NCBI GenBank assembly: GCA_905234205.1
Contig: CAJOGG010000004.1
Span: 1 to 21,262, forward strand
Length of the DNA: 21,262 nt
Reading direction: 5' to 3'
Source: an uncultured Synergistales bacterium
GTDB lineage: Bacteria; Synergistota; Synergistia; Synergistales; Aminobacteriaceae
The notes beneath the pieces are model-generated. The model saw nothing but the letters and a program-made list of their open reading frames with translations, was not told the DNA's origin and ran no database searches. A program made the translations under genes and the position numbers. This document shows positions 1 through 7,537 of the stretch, one piece after another; position 1 is the first letter of the stretch; every line of letters begins with the position of its first letter.

Positions 1-81
1 CAAGACGAATTTATTAACCCCTGCTGCTCGTAATCGCGTGTAAATGTAATATTGAGTCCATAACGATAAAACTATAAACAT
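1..81 (-). CDS. Start of an unidentified protein, cut by the window edge
   Basis: An open frame of 27 codons begins with ATG at 81 and runs off the left edge without a stop. The peptide begins MFIVLSLWTQYYIY and continues TRLRAAGVNKFVL, a hydrophobic then basic start that reads like real protein. A GAGG at the end of the upstream methyltransferase gene lies about 11 bases before this ATG, and only 6 bases separate the methyltransferase stop from the start, so translational coupling in the tamB-S2P-trmN6 operon is plausible. I do not recognise the family from so short a piece. Both the existence and the identity of the gene need the sequence to the left. Confidence 0.4.
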   Translation of the reverse strand, partial: MFIVLSLWTQYYIYTRLRAAGVNKFVL

Positions 82-87
82 GTTCTT

Positions 88-813
88 CTAAACCTCGTAT
101 GCTCGTAATAATTCTGCTGTGTAATTTTGGTTTTCGTCGCGTATGATTAACGGAGGGAGTATGCTCAAACCTTCGCCGCCGTTTTTTATGCACTCAATAA
201 GAAAGACTCCGGAATTGTGGTTTATATCTGGATATACTGGCCGTACTCGTTTGGGAATGATTCTGTTTTGTAACATCACAGCGAGAAACTCATCAAGCCT
301 TTCACTCTTGCATATAGCGAACAATCGCCCGCGACTCTTCAAAACTCTTTTGGCCAATTCTCCTACGTCGTTAATCGTACATGTTAATTCAAGTCTTGCT
401 GTCGAACGTGAGGGGGTGTTGCTCTGCCGTGAAGCCTTTAGCGAATCGTAAGGAGGATTTATCACGAGACCGTCGTAATATTCCAGCGGCAATAGCTTCT
501 TGTCACGTAAATCCCCCTGAATAAATTTCACCTTGTCAGTAAGTTCATGAATGCTTGCGTTTTTCTCGGCCAGCGTTATTAACTCGTCCTGAATGTCTAT
601 GCCCGTAATGTGAAAGTCGCCTGTAAATTTCTTGGCCAAGATCAGTGATATTGCCCCCGTCGCGCAGCCTGCCTCAAGAAATCTTGAATGCCCGCAATGA
701 AGTTTTACCCACGAAGCAAGTAAAATTGTATCGAGATTAACTCGTGGGCCGTCAATGGTCTGAAATATTCTCAAGTTTCCCGGAAGAATTGCATCTTGCG
801 TTAAGTCGCTCAT
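88..813 (-). CDS. TrmN6/YfiC-type tRNA (adenine-N6)-methyltransferase family protein
   Basis: A 241-residue class I SAM-dependent methyltransferase. Motif I is LEAGCATGAISL at about residues 46-57. The acidic end of strand 2 is GIDIQ at about 71-75. The catalytic motif IV is NPPY at residues 119-122, typical of enzymes that methylate exocyclic amines of adenine or of protein glutamine. Length, the N-terminal 'DG.RVNLDTILLASW' region and the placement of NPPY match the YfiC/TrmN6 family, which makes m6A37 in tRNA1(Val) in E. coli. The exact substrate in this organism is inferred only. The ATG at 813 follows the upstream protease stop by a single base, so the gene is the third of a leftward operon. 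Confidence 0.82.
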   Translation of the reverse strand: MSDLTQDAILPGNLRIFQTIDGPRVNLDTILLASWVKLHCGHSRFLEAGCATGAISLILAKKFTGDFHITGIDIQDELITLAEKNASIHELTDKVKFIQGDLRDKKLLPLEYYDGLVINPPYDSLKASRQSNTPSRSTARLELTCTINDVGELAKRVLKSRGRLFAICKSERLDEFLAVMLQNRIIPKRVRPVYPDINHNSGVFLIECIKNGGEGLSILPPLIIRDENQNYTAELLRAYEV

Positions 814-814
814 G

Positions 815-1432
815 TTAATAGGGCAATAGCAGCCACAAAAGATTTATAATCGGATCGAATATCACGTTAATTATTCCCGTAAGCAACAGAAAGAATAATA
901 TAAACATTCCATAACGTTCAAGCCAGTAGTAATAGTGCATGTACTTATAAGGCAGGAAAGCTTCAAGCACTCGTGAACCATCAAGCGGAGGTATAGGGAT
1001 CAAATTGAAAGCCGCTAATCCCATGTTGATATTCACCATTTGAATTATGAACGTTAAGCCAGCGCGCCCCGTGAATGAATACCAATACGCCCCAAGAAAT
1101 CGCAGGAACAATACCGAGATTATGGCCGTCAAAATATTTCCAGCCACTCCAGCCAACGAGACTATGATTAAATCACGTCTTGGGTTCTTGAAATATCGCG
1201 AGTTAATCGGTACAGGCTTGGCCCAGCCAAATCCCACAAACAACAACATCAACGTACCCACTAAATCAAAATGCGCAAACGGGTTAAGTGATAACCTCCC
1301 GTAACGTTCAGCTGTCGGATCCCCTAACATTTTCGCCGCAAATCCGTGGCAAAATTCATGAAACGATAACGCCCATAACAAAGCCGGAATAGTTAATAAA
1401 AGCCTTACAGGATCTTGCAATATTCTTATCAC
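815..1432 (-). CDS. Site-2-protease-type M50 membrane metalloprotease
   Basis: A 205-residue polytopic membrane protein of the compact M50B (rhomboid-sized, PDZ-less) site-2 protease group. The zinc motif HEFCH is at residues 25-29 in the first membrane helix. The third zinc ligand is D151 in NLIPIPPLDG (143-152), exactly the NxxPxPPLDG signature. It should cleave substrates within the inner membrane; no substrate is evident. The start is GTG (1430-1432), and it overlaps the tamB-like stop by four bases (GTGA), so translation is coupled. It has no PDZ domain, unlike RseP, so I do not call it RseP. A YwhC/Rip3-like small M50 protease is the closest description. Confidence 0.88.
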   Translation of the reverse strand: MIRILQDPVRLLLTIPALLWALSFHEFCHGFAAKMLGDPTAERYGRLSLNPFAHFDLVGTLMLLFVGFGWAKPVPINSRYFKNPRRDLIIVSLAGVAGNILTAIISVLFLRFLGAYWYSFTGRAGLTFIIQMVNINMGLAAFNLIPIPPLDGSRVLEAFLPYKYMHYYYWLERYGMFILFFLLLTGIINVIFDPIINLLWLLLPY

Positions 1433-4400
1433 TTCAACAAACCTCCTAATTTTTTCTTGAGTCCTTCCTTAACTTTTGTCTTGTTCTCCTTTACTGCAGT
1501 CTCTAATTTCTTCGTGGCTTCTTTCTTCAATTCCGTTGCTGCTTGTTTCACTGCCTGCTTGGTTTCAGTCTTGGTCGTAGGAGCTACGGATTTTGTGGGA
1601 TTTGTCGTAACGATCTTAAGAGTCTCTTTAACGTCTTTGGGCATTTTTGATTCAACTACCTCTATGACCTTCTTCTTAACTTCGGGGTTGCTTAAGAGTT
1701 TTTCTGTTACCGCATCTTTTATAGTCGTGTCGCCAACTTTTAACGACGAATAAGACAAAGAGTCAACAGGCCCATGAATCCTTAACGACACGATCCTGAA
1801 GTCCTTAGACGTCGAAGCTTTTGCAGCCTCCTTAACGCCATCAGTCAAGAAAGCTTTTAAGCCGCTCTTAAGGTCCACAGTGCCGCCATTGAATAAAGTT
1901 TCAAGTCCTCCCTTACTTCCAATACGTAACGCATTAATTAACTGGTAATTTATATTGCTCTCGGTCATGAGATCCATTTTCACTGATTTTCCGCTGAAAT
2001 CTATTGTGCCATTCTTAGAGAGCTTAGCATATGTGTACATGGGATTATCTTTGGTAGCCGTAGCCATAGCGCCAGCCTTGAGTATTAATTTCCCCGTCTG
2101 CAACGTCAAAGGAGCGTTTACACTTGCGTATTTAATTCCAGAAGCCTTGTGTATCTTTGAGATAATATCAACCCACGTGAACCCCGAAATAACGCCTTCA
2201 CCCATTGAAAAATTTCCTGTGCCCGAATACGTCGTTTTATCCTTCACAGATCCATTTATGCTCATGGTTAATTTTCCTGTGCCAGTTATTTTTCCGCCAT
2301 CTAGCCCTCCTGAAGCGTCCTGAACCAACGAATTAACATTGAATCCTGTCGCCTCTATGTTGTCAGTGAAGCTCATAGTGTTAATATCAAACGTGAGAGA
2401 GTTTTTCGCTGTGCCTCCATATAATTTTGCTGTCCCGTTGCTTGAAGCTAAGGTGTTGGCCGGGTATGAATACGATATAGGCAAGTTCACATCTGTAAGA
2501 TTTAAGCCGTATGCTTTGATTGCAGAGGAAATTATTTTGCCGTTGCCTTTTATGCTCTTCTCGTTTCCTGAAGCTGTGAAGTTGAAAGCTATGTTGCCCG
2601 ATAAATTTTCCCCTGTGTCTGCTGATGATAACTCCAACATTCTCTCTAGCTTTATGTTGTTGCCATTAAGAGCCACGTTGAACTTCACAGACGGCTGTAT
2701 CTGAACATTTCCTAACGCGATAATCTCGGCGCCCTCAACTTCTGCACGAACTTTATCAAGTTTTATACTGTTCATATTTCCAGAAAGATTAGCGATTATG
2801 TTATTCAGAGTTAAGCCCATGGCCTTGAGTGAAGGCACGTTAGCATTGAAAGCTATTGTGGGATTAGTGTTAGATCCGGAAATCTTTAATGCTCCTGACA
2901 CATCACCCTTTACATCAACTCCAGACGCAGAGGCCAAAGAATCTAATGCTAGGTTCATGAATTTGAAGTTGAAATCAAGCGGCGTTTTTCCTGACACTGA
3001 AGCAACACCACTGCCGGTTATTGTACCTGCTCCGCTCTTTGCGTTAAAGCTACCTAAAGTTATATTGTCGTCGTTCTTGCTTAAGACAGCGTTGATATTT
3101 GAAAAGGTTATCCCACTGGCAACAAGTTTTTTTGCTGCTGCGTTAATGACTATGTGTTCAAGTTTTGCTAAATCGCCGTTAATATCCGTAGTGAGTTCCA
3201 AATCTGTAGCTTTGATCATGTTCATAGCCTCAAGATTCGGCGAGGAAGCCAAAAATTTTATGGCAGGATTATTGACTTGACCTTGAATCTTTACACCAGC
3301 GTTCACAGTTCCTTCTATTGCGTAGCTGTCAATATCTGGCACATAAGATTTTAAGGCCGTGTGCGTCATTGCTATAGTTGCGTTGATATTCAAGTTGGGA
3401 TTGGGAGAAGGAAGAGGCCCAACAGTTCCGGTTAGATTTATTGGCATTCCGTTTAATGTTCCTTCAGTTTTGCTTAATGTCAAAGTCTTGTTGGCGAAGG
3501 AGAAATTCACAACAGGCTTGGAAATTATTTGACCAAATCCAGAAAATTCCGGGCTATTGAGCGAACCTGAAACCTTTGGATCTGAAGTAGTGCCCTGAAC
3601 ATTTATAGAAGCTGTGATATTTCCAGCGAGTTTATAGTCCGAAGCGTCGGGTATCATATTCTCAATGCGTTTAATATCGAGGCTAGCTATTTTGGTGGTA
3701 ATGTTGAATTTCGGATTAACGAGGAGTGAGACCACATTACCCTGAATATAACCGTTAGCTCCTTCAAAATTGAATTTTCCGTCCACGTGAGCCGTGTCGC
3801 TATTATTCAGTTTCATTTGCGCCTTGATATTCGTTAATGCCCTGTCAGTGTACGCAATTCGTGGCGCAGCAAAAGTTACAAGACCACTTAGGGAATTAAT
3901 ATGGCCGCTTATATTCGCGCTGAACGATGAAACTTTTCCGGATAGAGCTTTGAGTTCTGGAATGTTCAGGACTTTATCAAGGCCAGAGAGATTTGCTTCA
4001 CTACCATCAAGTTTTATGAATACGGAAATATCTTCATTAGGACGATTAGCCGCAGCCAACTCACCCTGGATAGGAATGTTGAGAACATTTGCTTGAATAT
4101 CAGTCAATCCTATGCGGTTATCAGAGTAATTGAAATTCGTGCTCATTCGTTCAACTGGTAAGCCGTAAATTTTTGTGCCTTTGTAATCAATAGAGCCCAT
4201 GATTTTCGGTTCATCACTCGAGCCAATAACATCAATGTTAAAATCTGCTTTCCCATCAAAATCTTCAGTCTTTAGCATTTCAGGATAAAGCGCGGTCATT
4301 TCGCTTAAGTCTAAATCTTCAACAGAGGCGTGAAAATCTAGTGTATCTCCGATAAATCCACCGGTCGCCAGAATCTTTCCTGAACCAAATTTTATATCAG

Positions 4401-5130
4401 ACCTGTTAATCGCTCTTAATCCGGCATTTTCGCCCATGTCTATATCTCCTTTGAGCTTTATACCGTTAATGCTACCGTCAATATCTATGTCAAATTCATT
4501 GAGATTCGCAGCAATCTTTTTAACGTCAATAACTCCGTACTGTGATGAGAAATGACTATCAACGAGGCTAAATTTATCTAATGGAATTTCGGGCATAGTG
4601 TCTTCAGTGTCCGCATAAGCAGTTGCAATAAATTTTTTCGTCTTTGCTGTAGTTTTGGGCATCTTGAAATTTTTCGCGATCGTTATAAAGTTGTCGACGT
4701 CCATACTAATTTTGCCAAGTGCTATTTCAGCAAGCCTGATTTTCCCCGTCAATAACGCAACGAAATTCATTCGTCCCGATAAAAATCCTGCCGATAAAAT
4801 TTGTTGATTGCTGTTATTTTCGTCCGCTATCTCGAAATTATGCAATGTATAGCCTTTTATCGGGTTGCCAGTGATTCTTTCAGCGTTCAATAAAATTTTG
4901 TAGTTCTCGCTCAAATATTTCTCTGTCATTCCAAGAATAATATCGCCGCCAATATTTGCAAATGAGAGTATCACGCCTACAACCACAATTACTAACGCAA
5001 TGCCTATAAAAATTTTCGTTAGCTTTCTTGTCTTACGTTTAAGTTTTTTTGTGCTCATACGTCTTATCTTTCTTCGTTGTCTTCTATCAGGCATTAATAT
5101 GTCGTCTAGTTCAAGTTCATGAGCCAACAA
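1429..5130 (-). CDS. TamB/AsmA-like intermembrane protein
   Basis: A 1233-residue protein with a basic N-terminus (residues 16-39 rich in R/K), one membrane anchor at about 39-58, and then a very long periplasmic beta-rich region. That region repeats a pattern of IxGxxxxPxIxGxL followed by short strands ending in 'G.I.AxGxV', for example near 'VIGSSDEPKIMGSI', 'VQGTTSDPKVSGSL', 'IQGQVNNPAIKF' and 'SGSNTNPTIAF'. The part before the tail has the AsmA-like end ('RIHGPVDSLSYSSL'). These features and the length match TamB (about 1260 residues in E. coli), thought to form a hydrophobic groove bridging inner and outer membranes for lipid transport and outer-membrane protein biogenesis. The final ~90 residues (1143-1233) are a lysine-rich helical tail. 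The start is TTG after AGGGGGG (5135-5141). A second TTG at 5125-5127 has better spacing (7 versus 4 bases) and may be the true start. No tamA/bamA is visible next to it. Confidence 0.85.
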   Translation of the reverse strand: MLAHELELDDILMPDRRQRRKIRRMSTKKLKRKTRKLTKIFIGIALVIVVVGVILSFANIGGDIILGMTEKYLSENYKILLNAERITGNPIKGYTLHNFEIADENNSNQQILSAGFLSGRMNFVALLTGKIRLAEIALGKISMDVDNFITIAKNFKMPKTTAKTKKFIATAYADTEDTMPEIPLDKFSLVDSHFSSQYGVIDVKKIAANLNEFDIDIDGSINGIKLKGDIDMGENAGLRAINRSDIKFGSGKILATGGFIGDTLDFHASVEDLDLSEMTALYPEMLKTEDFDGKADFNIDVIGSSDEPKIMGSIDYKGTKIYGLPVERMSTNFNYSDNRIGLTDIQANVLNIPIQGELAAANRPNEDISVFIKLDGSEANLSGLDKVLNIPELKALSGKVSSFSANISGHINSLSGLVTFAAPRIAYTDRALTNIKAQMKLNNSDTAHVDGKFNFEGANGYIQGNVVSLLVNPKFNITTKIASLDIKRIENMIPDASDYKLAGNITASINVQGTTSDPKVSGSLNSPEFSGFGQIISKPVVNFSFANKTLTLSKTEGTLNGMPINLTGTVGPLPSPNPNLNINATIAMTHTALKSYVPDIDSYAIEGTVNAGVKIQGQVNNPAIKFLASSPNLEAMNMIKATDLELTTDINGDLAKLEHIVINAAAKKLVASGITFSNINAVLSKNDDNITLGSFNAKSGAGTITGSGVASVSGKTPLDFNFKFMNLALDSLASASGVDVKGDVSGALKISGSNTNPTIAFNANVPSLKAMGLTLNNIIANLSGNMNSIKLDKVRAEVEGAEIIALGNVQIQPSVKFNVALNGNNIKLERMLELSSADTGENLSGNIAFNFTASGNEKSIKGNGKIISSAIKAYGLNLTDVNLPISYSYPANTLASSNGTAKLYGGTAKNSLTFDINTMSFTDNIEATGFNVNSLVQDASGGLDGGKITGTGKLTMSINGSVKDKTTYSGTGNFSMGEGVISGFTWVDIISKIHKASGIKYASVNAPLTLQTGKLILKAGAMATATKDNPMYTYAKLSKNGTIDFSGKSVKMDLMTESNINYQLINALRIGSKGGLETLFNGGTVDLKSGLKAFLTDGVKEAAKASTSKDFRIVSLRIHGPVDSLSYSSLKVGDTTIKDAVTEKLLSNPEVKKKVIEVVESKMPKDVKETLKIVTTNPTKSVAPTTKTETKQAVKQAATELKKEATKKLETAVKENKTKVKEGLKKKLGGLLK

Positions 5131-5134
5131 GTAT

Positions 5135-5141
5135 CCCCCCT
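5135..5141 (-). promoter_or_regulatory. Shine-Dalgarno of the tamB-like gene, choosing between two TTG codons
   Basis: On the minus strand the sequence AGGGGGG is followed by ATAC and then two consecutive TTG codons. The spacing is 4 bases to the first TTG (5130) and 7 to the second (5127). No ATG occurs in frame until codon 13. The second TTG is therefore the better spaced start. Confidence 0.55.
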
Positions 5142-5159
5142 ATTTATGGTTTTAAGTTA

Positions 5160-5165
5160 ATTATA
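5160..5165 (-). promoter_or_regulatory. -10 element for the tamB-S2P-trmN6 operon
   Basis: The minus strand carries a perfect TATAAT at 5165 down to 5160, placing a start of transcription near 5153, about 20 bases before the TTG start. The -35 region is poor (a TGAAAA-like hexamer 18 bases upstream). The opposite strand has TAAAAT (5169-5174) and TATAAG (5174-5179), which could serve the C69 gene, so the two promoters share this 74-base gap. Confidence 0.45.
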
Positions 5166-5204
5166 GGATAAAATATAAGCAATTTTTCATACAGGAGATA
5201 ATTT

Positions 5205-6905
5205 ATGACATCAATAAAACCTCGTCCGGGGTGCATGACAATTTTAGTTGGTCGCAAAGCTTCATTTACGGGTGAAGTTCTTGTTGGTCATAACGAAGAC
5301 GCGCCAGGACGCTTTACAATGCAAACGCACTTAGTACACAAGAGACGCAGACACGCGGGCACAATGATGAAATTTGAGCCTAATCTCGCAGAAGTTGAAC
5401 TTGGCCAAACTCGTACTAGTTTATTCTGGAATGAAGCTAAAACTTTCAGCAAAGATTATTCTGACTCGGCATTCTGTGATTTATACGTGAACGGGAACGG
5501 AGTTGTAATATGCTCAAATAATTGCGCTGATTCCCGTGAGGACAAACCCGAATTATTAAATGGCGGCATTGGTTACGGATTAAGAAGGCTTGTTGCTGAA
5601 CGTGCAAGGACAGCTAAAGACGCTCTCGAAATTGCCTGTGATCTCGTAGATAAATACGGCTATGCTTCAAGTGGGAGGAGTTACGCTTTCTCCGACAAAG
5701 ACGAAATTTACGTTATGCAGATCGTTCACGGAAAACATTACGCCATTCAAAGAGTGCCTGATGATGAAGTCGCAGTTATCCCCAATCATTACACGATAAA
5801 GGAACCTATCAAGAAAGCACGAGGCTATGAAGAATTAATCACTTACGCAACAGAACGAGGCTGGTATAAACCTGACGAAGGATCGTTTGATTTTTCACGA
5901 GTGTATCAAGCCCCGGAGTCATATGGTCACACAAAGAACACTTACAGGCATGTTAAGGCGTTTGAAATCTTATTGGAAATGGATTTATCGGGACTACTTG
6001 AGACTGAATGGCAATCCCTCCCCTTCTCAATAAAACCTGCCAATAAAGTCAGCGTTGAGACCCTTAAGGAAATTTTACGTGCTCACAATGAGCATAGCAC
6101 TTCACATTTCGATAAGCCTATATCAATTTGCAACATTGACACACTTGAAAGCACTATCGTAAGAGTCCGTTTCAACCCTGACAGAATTTTAATATACAAA
6201 GCACAGGGCCGACCTTGCTATACGCCTTATATTCCATGGTACTTTGGAATCACTTCTATACCTAAAGGCTATGAGTATGTTAGCGCCGAGAAAGCTCTAT
6301 TTGAACACTTCAAGACTAAGCCAGAAGATATGAATTGTATGGAGAACGCCTGGTACAGAGCCATGGAAATTGCGACAGCCTGTGAAATTTTGGGGCCGGA
6401 AAAATCCGCACTCGTTCACGAAAAAATCAGAACGTTTGAGGAAGATTTAGAACGCAAATTAAAGCCACTTGACTCACAGATTGACTTAAGGTTACGCAAC
6501 GAACCCAATGTAGCTCGTGCAATGATGGAAAGTGTGTTGATCATGGGAACTGAAGACGTTCTGAAATTCACACAAGCAACGAGAAAAGCTCTAAATGTTT
6601 TCTATGGTGAGGCTTTGAGTTCTATAAAACGTGGTGACAAATTCAGCGTAAAAATTTCTAAATCTCCGATAAATTTTGATGACATTGATATTTCTAAGAG
6701 TCTTTGTGGTCCTTCGTATGCTTGCTTTGATAAATGGTCAGTGGGAACAGAAATACGAATCTATGAGGAAAACTGCGAACTAGATTTTATGCCAGGGGAA
6801 TGGCTCAATGATGCAACGCCGTGCTTCACAGATCTCTATATCATGTTGGTTGACAAGAACGGGAAACAATACGCAGGCTGCGTAAAGATTCAAGTTGAGG
6901 AATAA
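5205..6905 (+). CDS. C69-family dipeptidase (PepD-like Ntn hydrolase)
   Basis: A 566-residue protein whose N-terminus reads GCMTILVGRKAS at residues 9-20 and then VGHNED at about 27-32. This is the U34/C69 dipeptidase pattern (CTTILVG...ARNED) seen in PepD and related linear amide C-N hydrolases. The likely nucleophile is C10, exposed after removal of a nine-residue propeptide. No signal peptide or membrane segment is seen, so it should act in the cytoplasm on dipeptides with broad specificity. The ATG at 5205 has AGGAGA six bases upstream. It is the first gene of a two-gene plus-strand unit; the nuclease gene starts 7 bases after its stop. The rest of the protein fits the family in length. 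The substrate is unknown. Confidence 0.87.
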   Translation: MTSIKPRPGCMTILVGRKASFTGEVLVGHNEDAPGRFTMQTHLVHKRRRHAGTMMKFEPNLAEVELGQTRTSLFWNEAKTFSKDYSDSAFCDLYVNGNGVVICSNNCADSREDKPELLNGGIGYGLRRLVAERARTAKDALEIACDLVDKYGYASSGRSYAFSDKDEIYVMQIVHGKHYAIQRVPDDEVAVIPNHYTIKEPIKKARGYEELITYATERGWYKPDEGSFDFSRVYQAPESYGHTKNTYRHVKAFEILLEMDLSGLLETEWQSLPFSIKPANKVSVETLKEILRAHNEHSTSHFDKPISICNIDTLESTIVRVRFNPDRILIYKAQGRPCYTPYIPWYFGITSIPKGYEYVSAEKALFEHFKTKPEDMNCMENAWYRAMEIATACEILGPEKSALVHEKIRTFEEDLERKLKPLDSQIDLRLRNEPNVARAMMESVLIMGTEDVLKFTQATRKALNVFYGEALSSIKRGDKFSVKISKSPINFDDIDISKSLCGPSYACFDKWSVGTEIRIYEENCELDFMPGEWLNDATPCFTDLYIMLVDKNGKQYAGCVKIQVEE

Positions 6906-6912
6906 ATTTACG

Positions 6913-7512
6913 ATGGCACGTAAGAAAAATTCACAGATAACACTCGACGACTTAATCAAACTTGGTCCGAAAAAGCTGATTATCATATTCGTAGCGGCAG
7001 TTCTGATTTATTTCGGGGACTTCTCTTTCTGGAACGTTGACGAGGGAGAAAATGCTAGCAATTATGGCGATTCTAGCTCTGGAATTGTTGCTGGAATTGT
7101 CAAGAGAGTCGTTGATGGCGATACAGCTGTTATCGTGGTGGGCAATGAAGAAAGGCGCGTGAGATTTTTGGGGGTCGACACTCCTGAAACTGTTCATCCA
7201 AATAAACCAGCACAATTCTATGGCAAAGAAGCCAGCAATTTCACGAAAAGCACTTTAACGGGAAAACGAGTATGGCTTGAGTATGACTCCAACCCAACGG
7301 ATCGATACAATAGGCATTTAGCATATATCTGGACGGCTAAGCCCGGAAATATCAACGAGAGCACAATAAGGCGGGATATGTTTAACGCGAAATTATTACT
7401 CGATGGTTATGCTAAAGTCATGATAATAAATCCTAATAAACGTTACGCTGATATATTCACAAAATTTCAGGACGAAGCCAAAAATTCGCGCAGGGGACTC
7501 TGGCAACAGTAA
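6913..7512 (+). CDS. Membrane-tethered staphylococcal-nuclease-like (thermonuclease) protein
   Basis: From the ATG at 6913 it is 199 residues: a basic N-terminus, one membrane helix at about 22-40, a short linker, and an SNase domain from about 60 to 197. The catalytic set of Staphylococcus nuclease is present. D68 is in VDGDT, R84/D89/E92 are in VRFLGVDTPE, and R134 is in DRYNRHLAY; the closing RGLW motif is at about 194-197. It should be a calcium-dependent phosphodiesterase acting on DNA or RNA outside the cytoplasmic membrane, tethered by its uncleaved N-terminal helix. A TTG at 6895 gives a longer frame, but it overlaps the C69 gene and lacks a ribosome site. ATG 6913 has GAGG 12 bases before it. 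Confidence 0.88.
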   Translation: MARKKNSQITLDDLIKLGPKKLIIIFVAAVLIYFGDFSFWNVDEGENASNYGDSSSGIVAGIVKRVVDGDTAVIVVGNEERRVRFLGVDTPETVHPNKPAQFYGKEASNFTKSTLTGKRVWLEYDSNPTDRYNRHLAYIWTAKPGNINESTIRRDMFNAKLLLDGYAKVMIINPNKRYADIFTKFQDEAKNSRRGLWQQ

Positions 7513-7537
7513 CAAGGTCAAAGCCCCTTTTTATTTA

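Noticed and set aside
1415..1753. Plus-strand open frame of 112 codons opposite the TamB-like gene
   Set aside because: It is a shadow of the minus-strand gene: no recognisable domain, a hydrophobic composition imposed by the antisense reading, and no ribosome site. Similar shadows at 1955-2704, 2798-3280 and 3794-4096 are rejected for the same reason.
5205..6905. Choloylglycine (bile salt) hydrolase
   Set aside because: The N-terminal motif and the 566-residue length fit C69 dipeptidases, whereas bile salt hydrolases are about 330 residues and begin with the cysteine right after Met.
7513..7537. Terminator between the SNase gene and the convergent TPR/propeller gene
   Set aside because: The only pairing is AAGG with CCTT around an eight-base loop before a T-rich stretch, too weak to claim.
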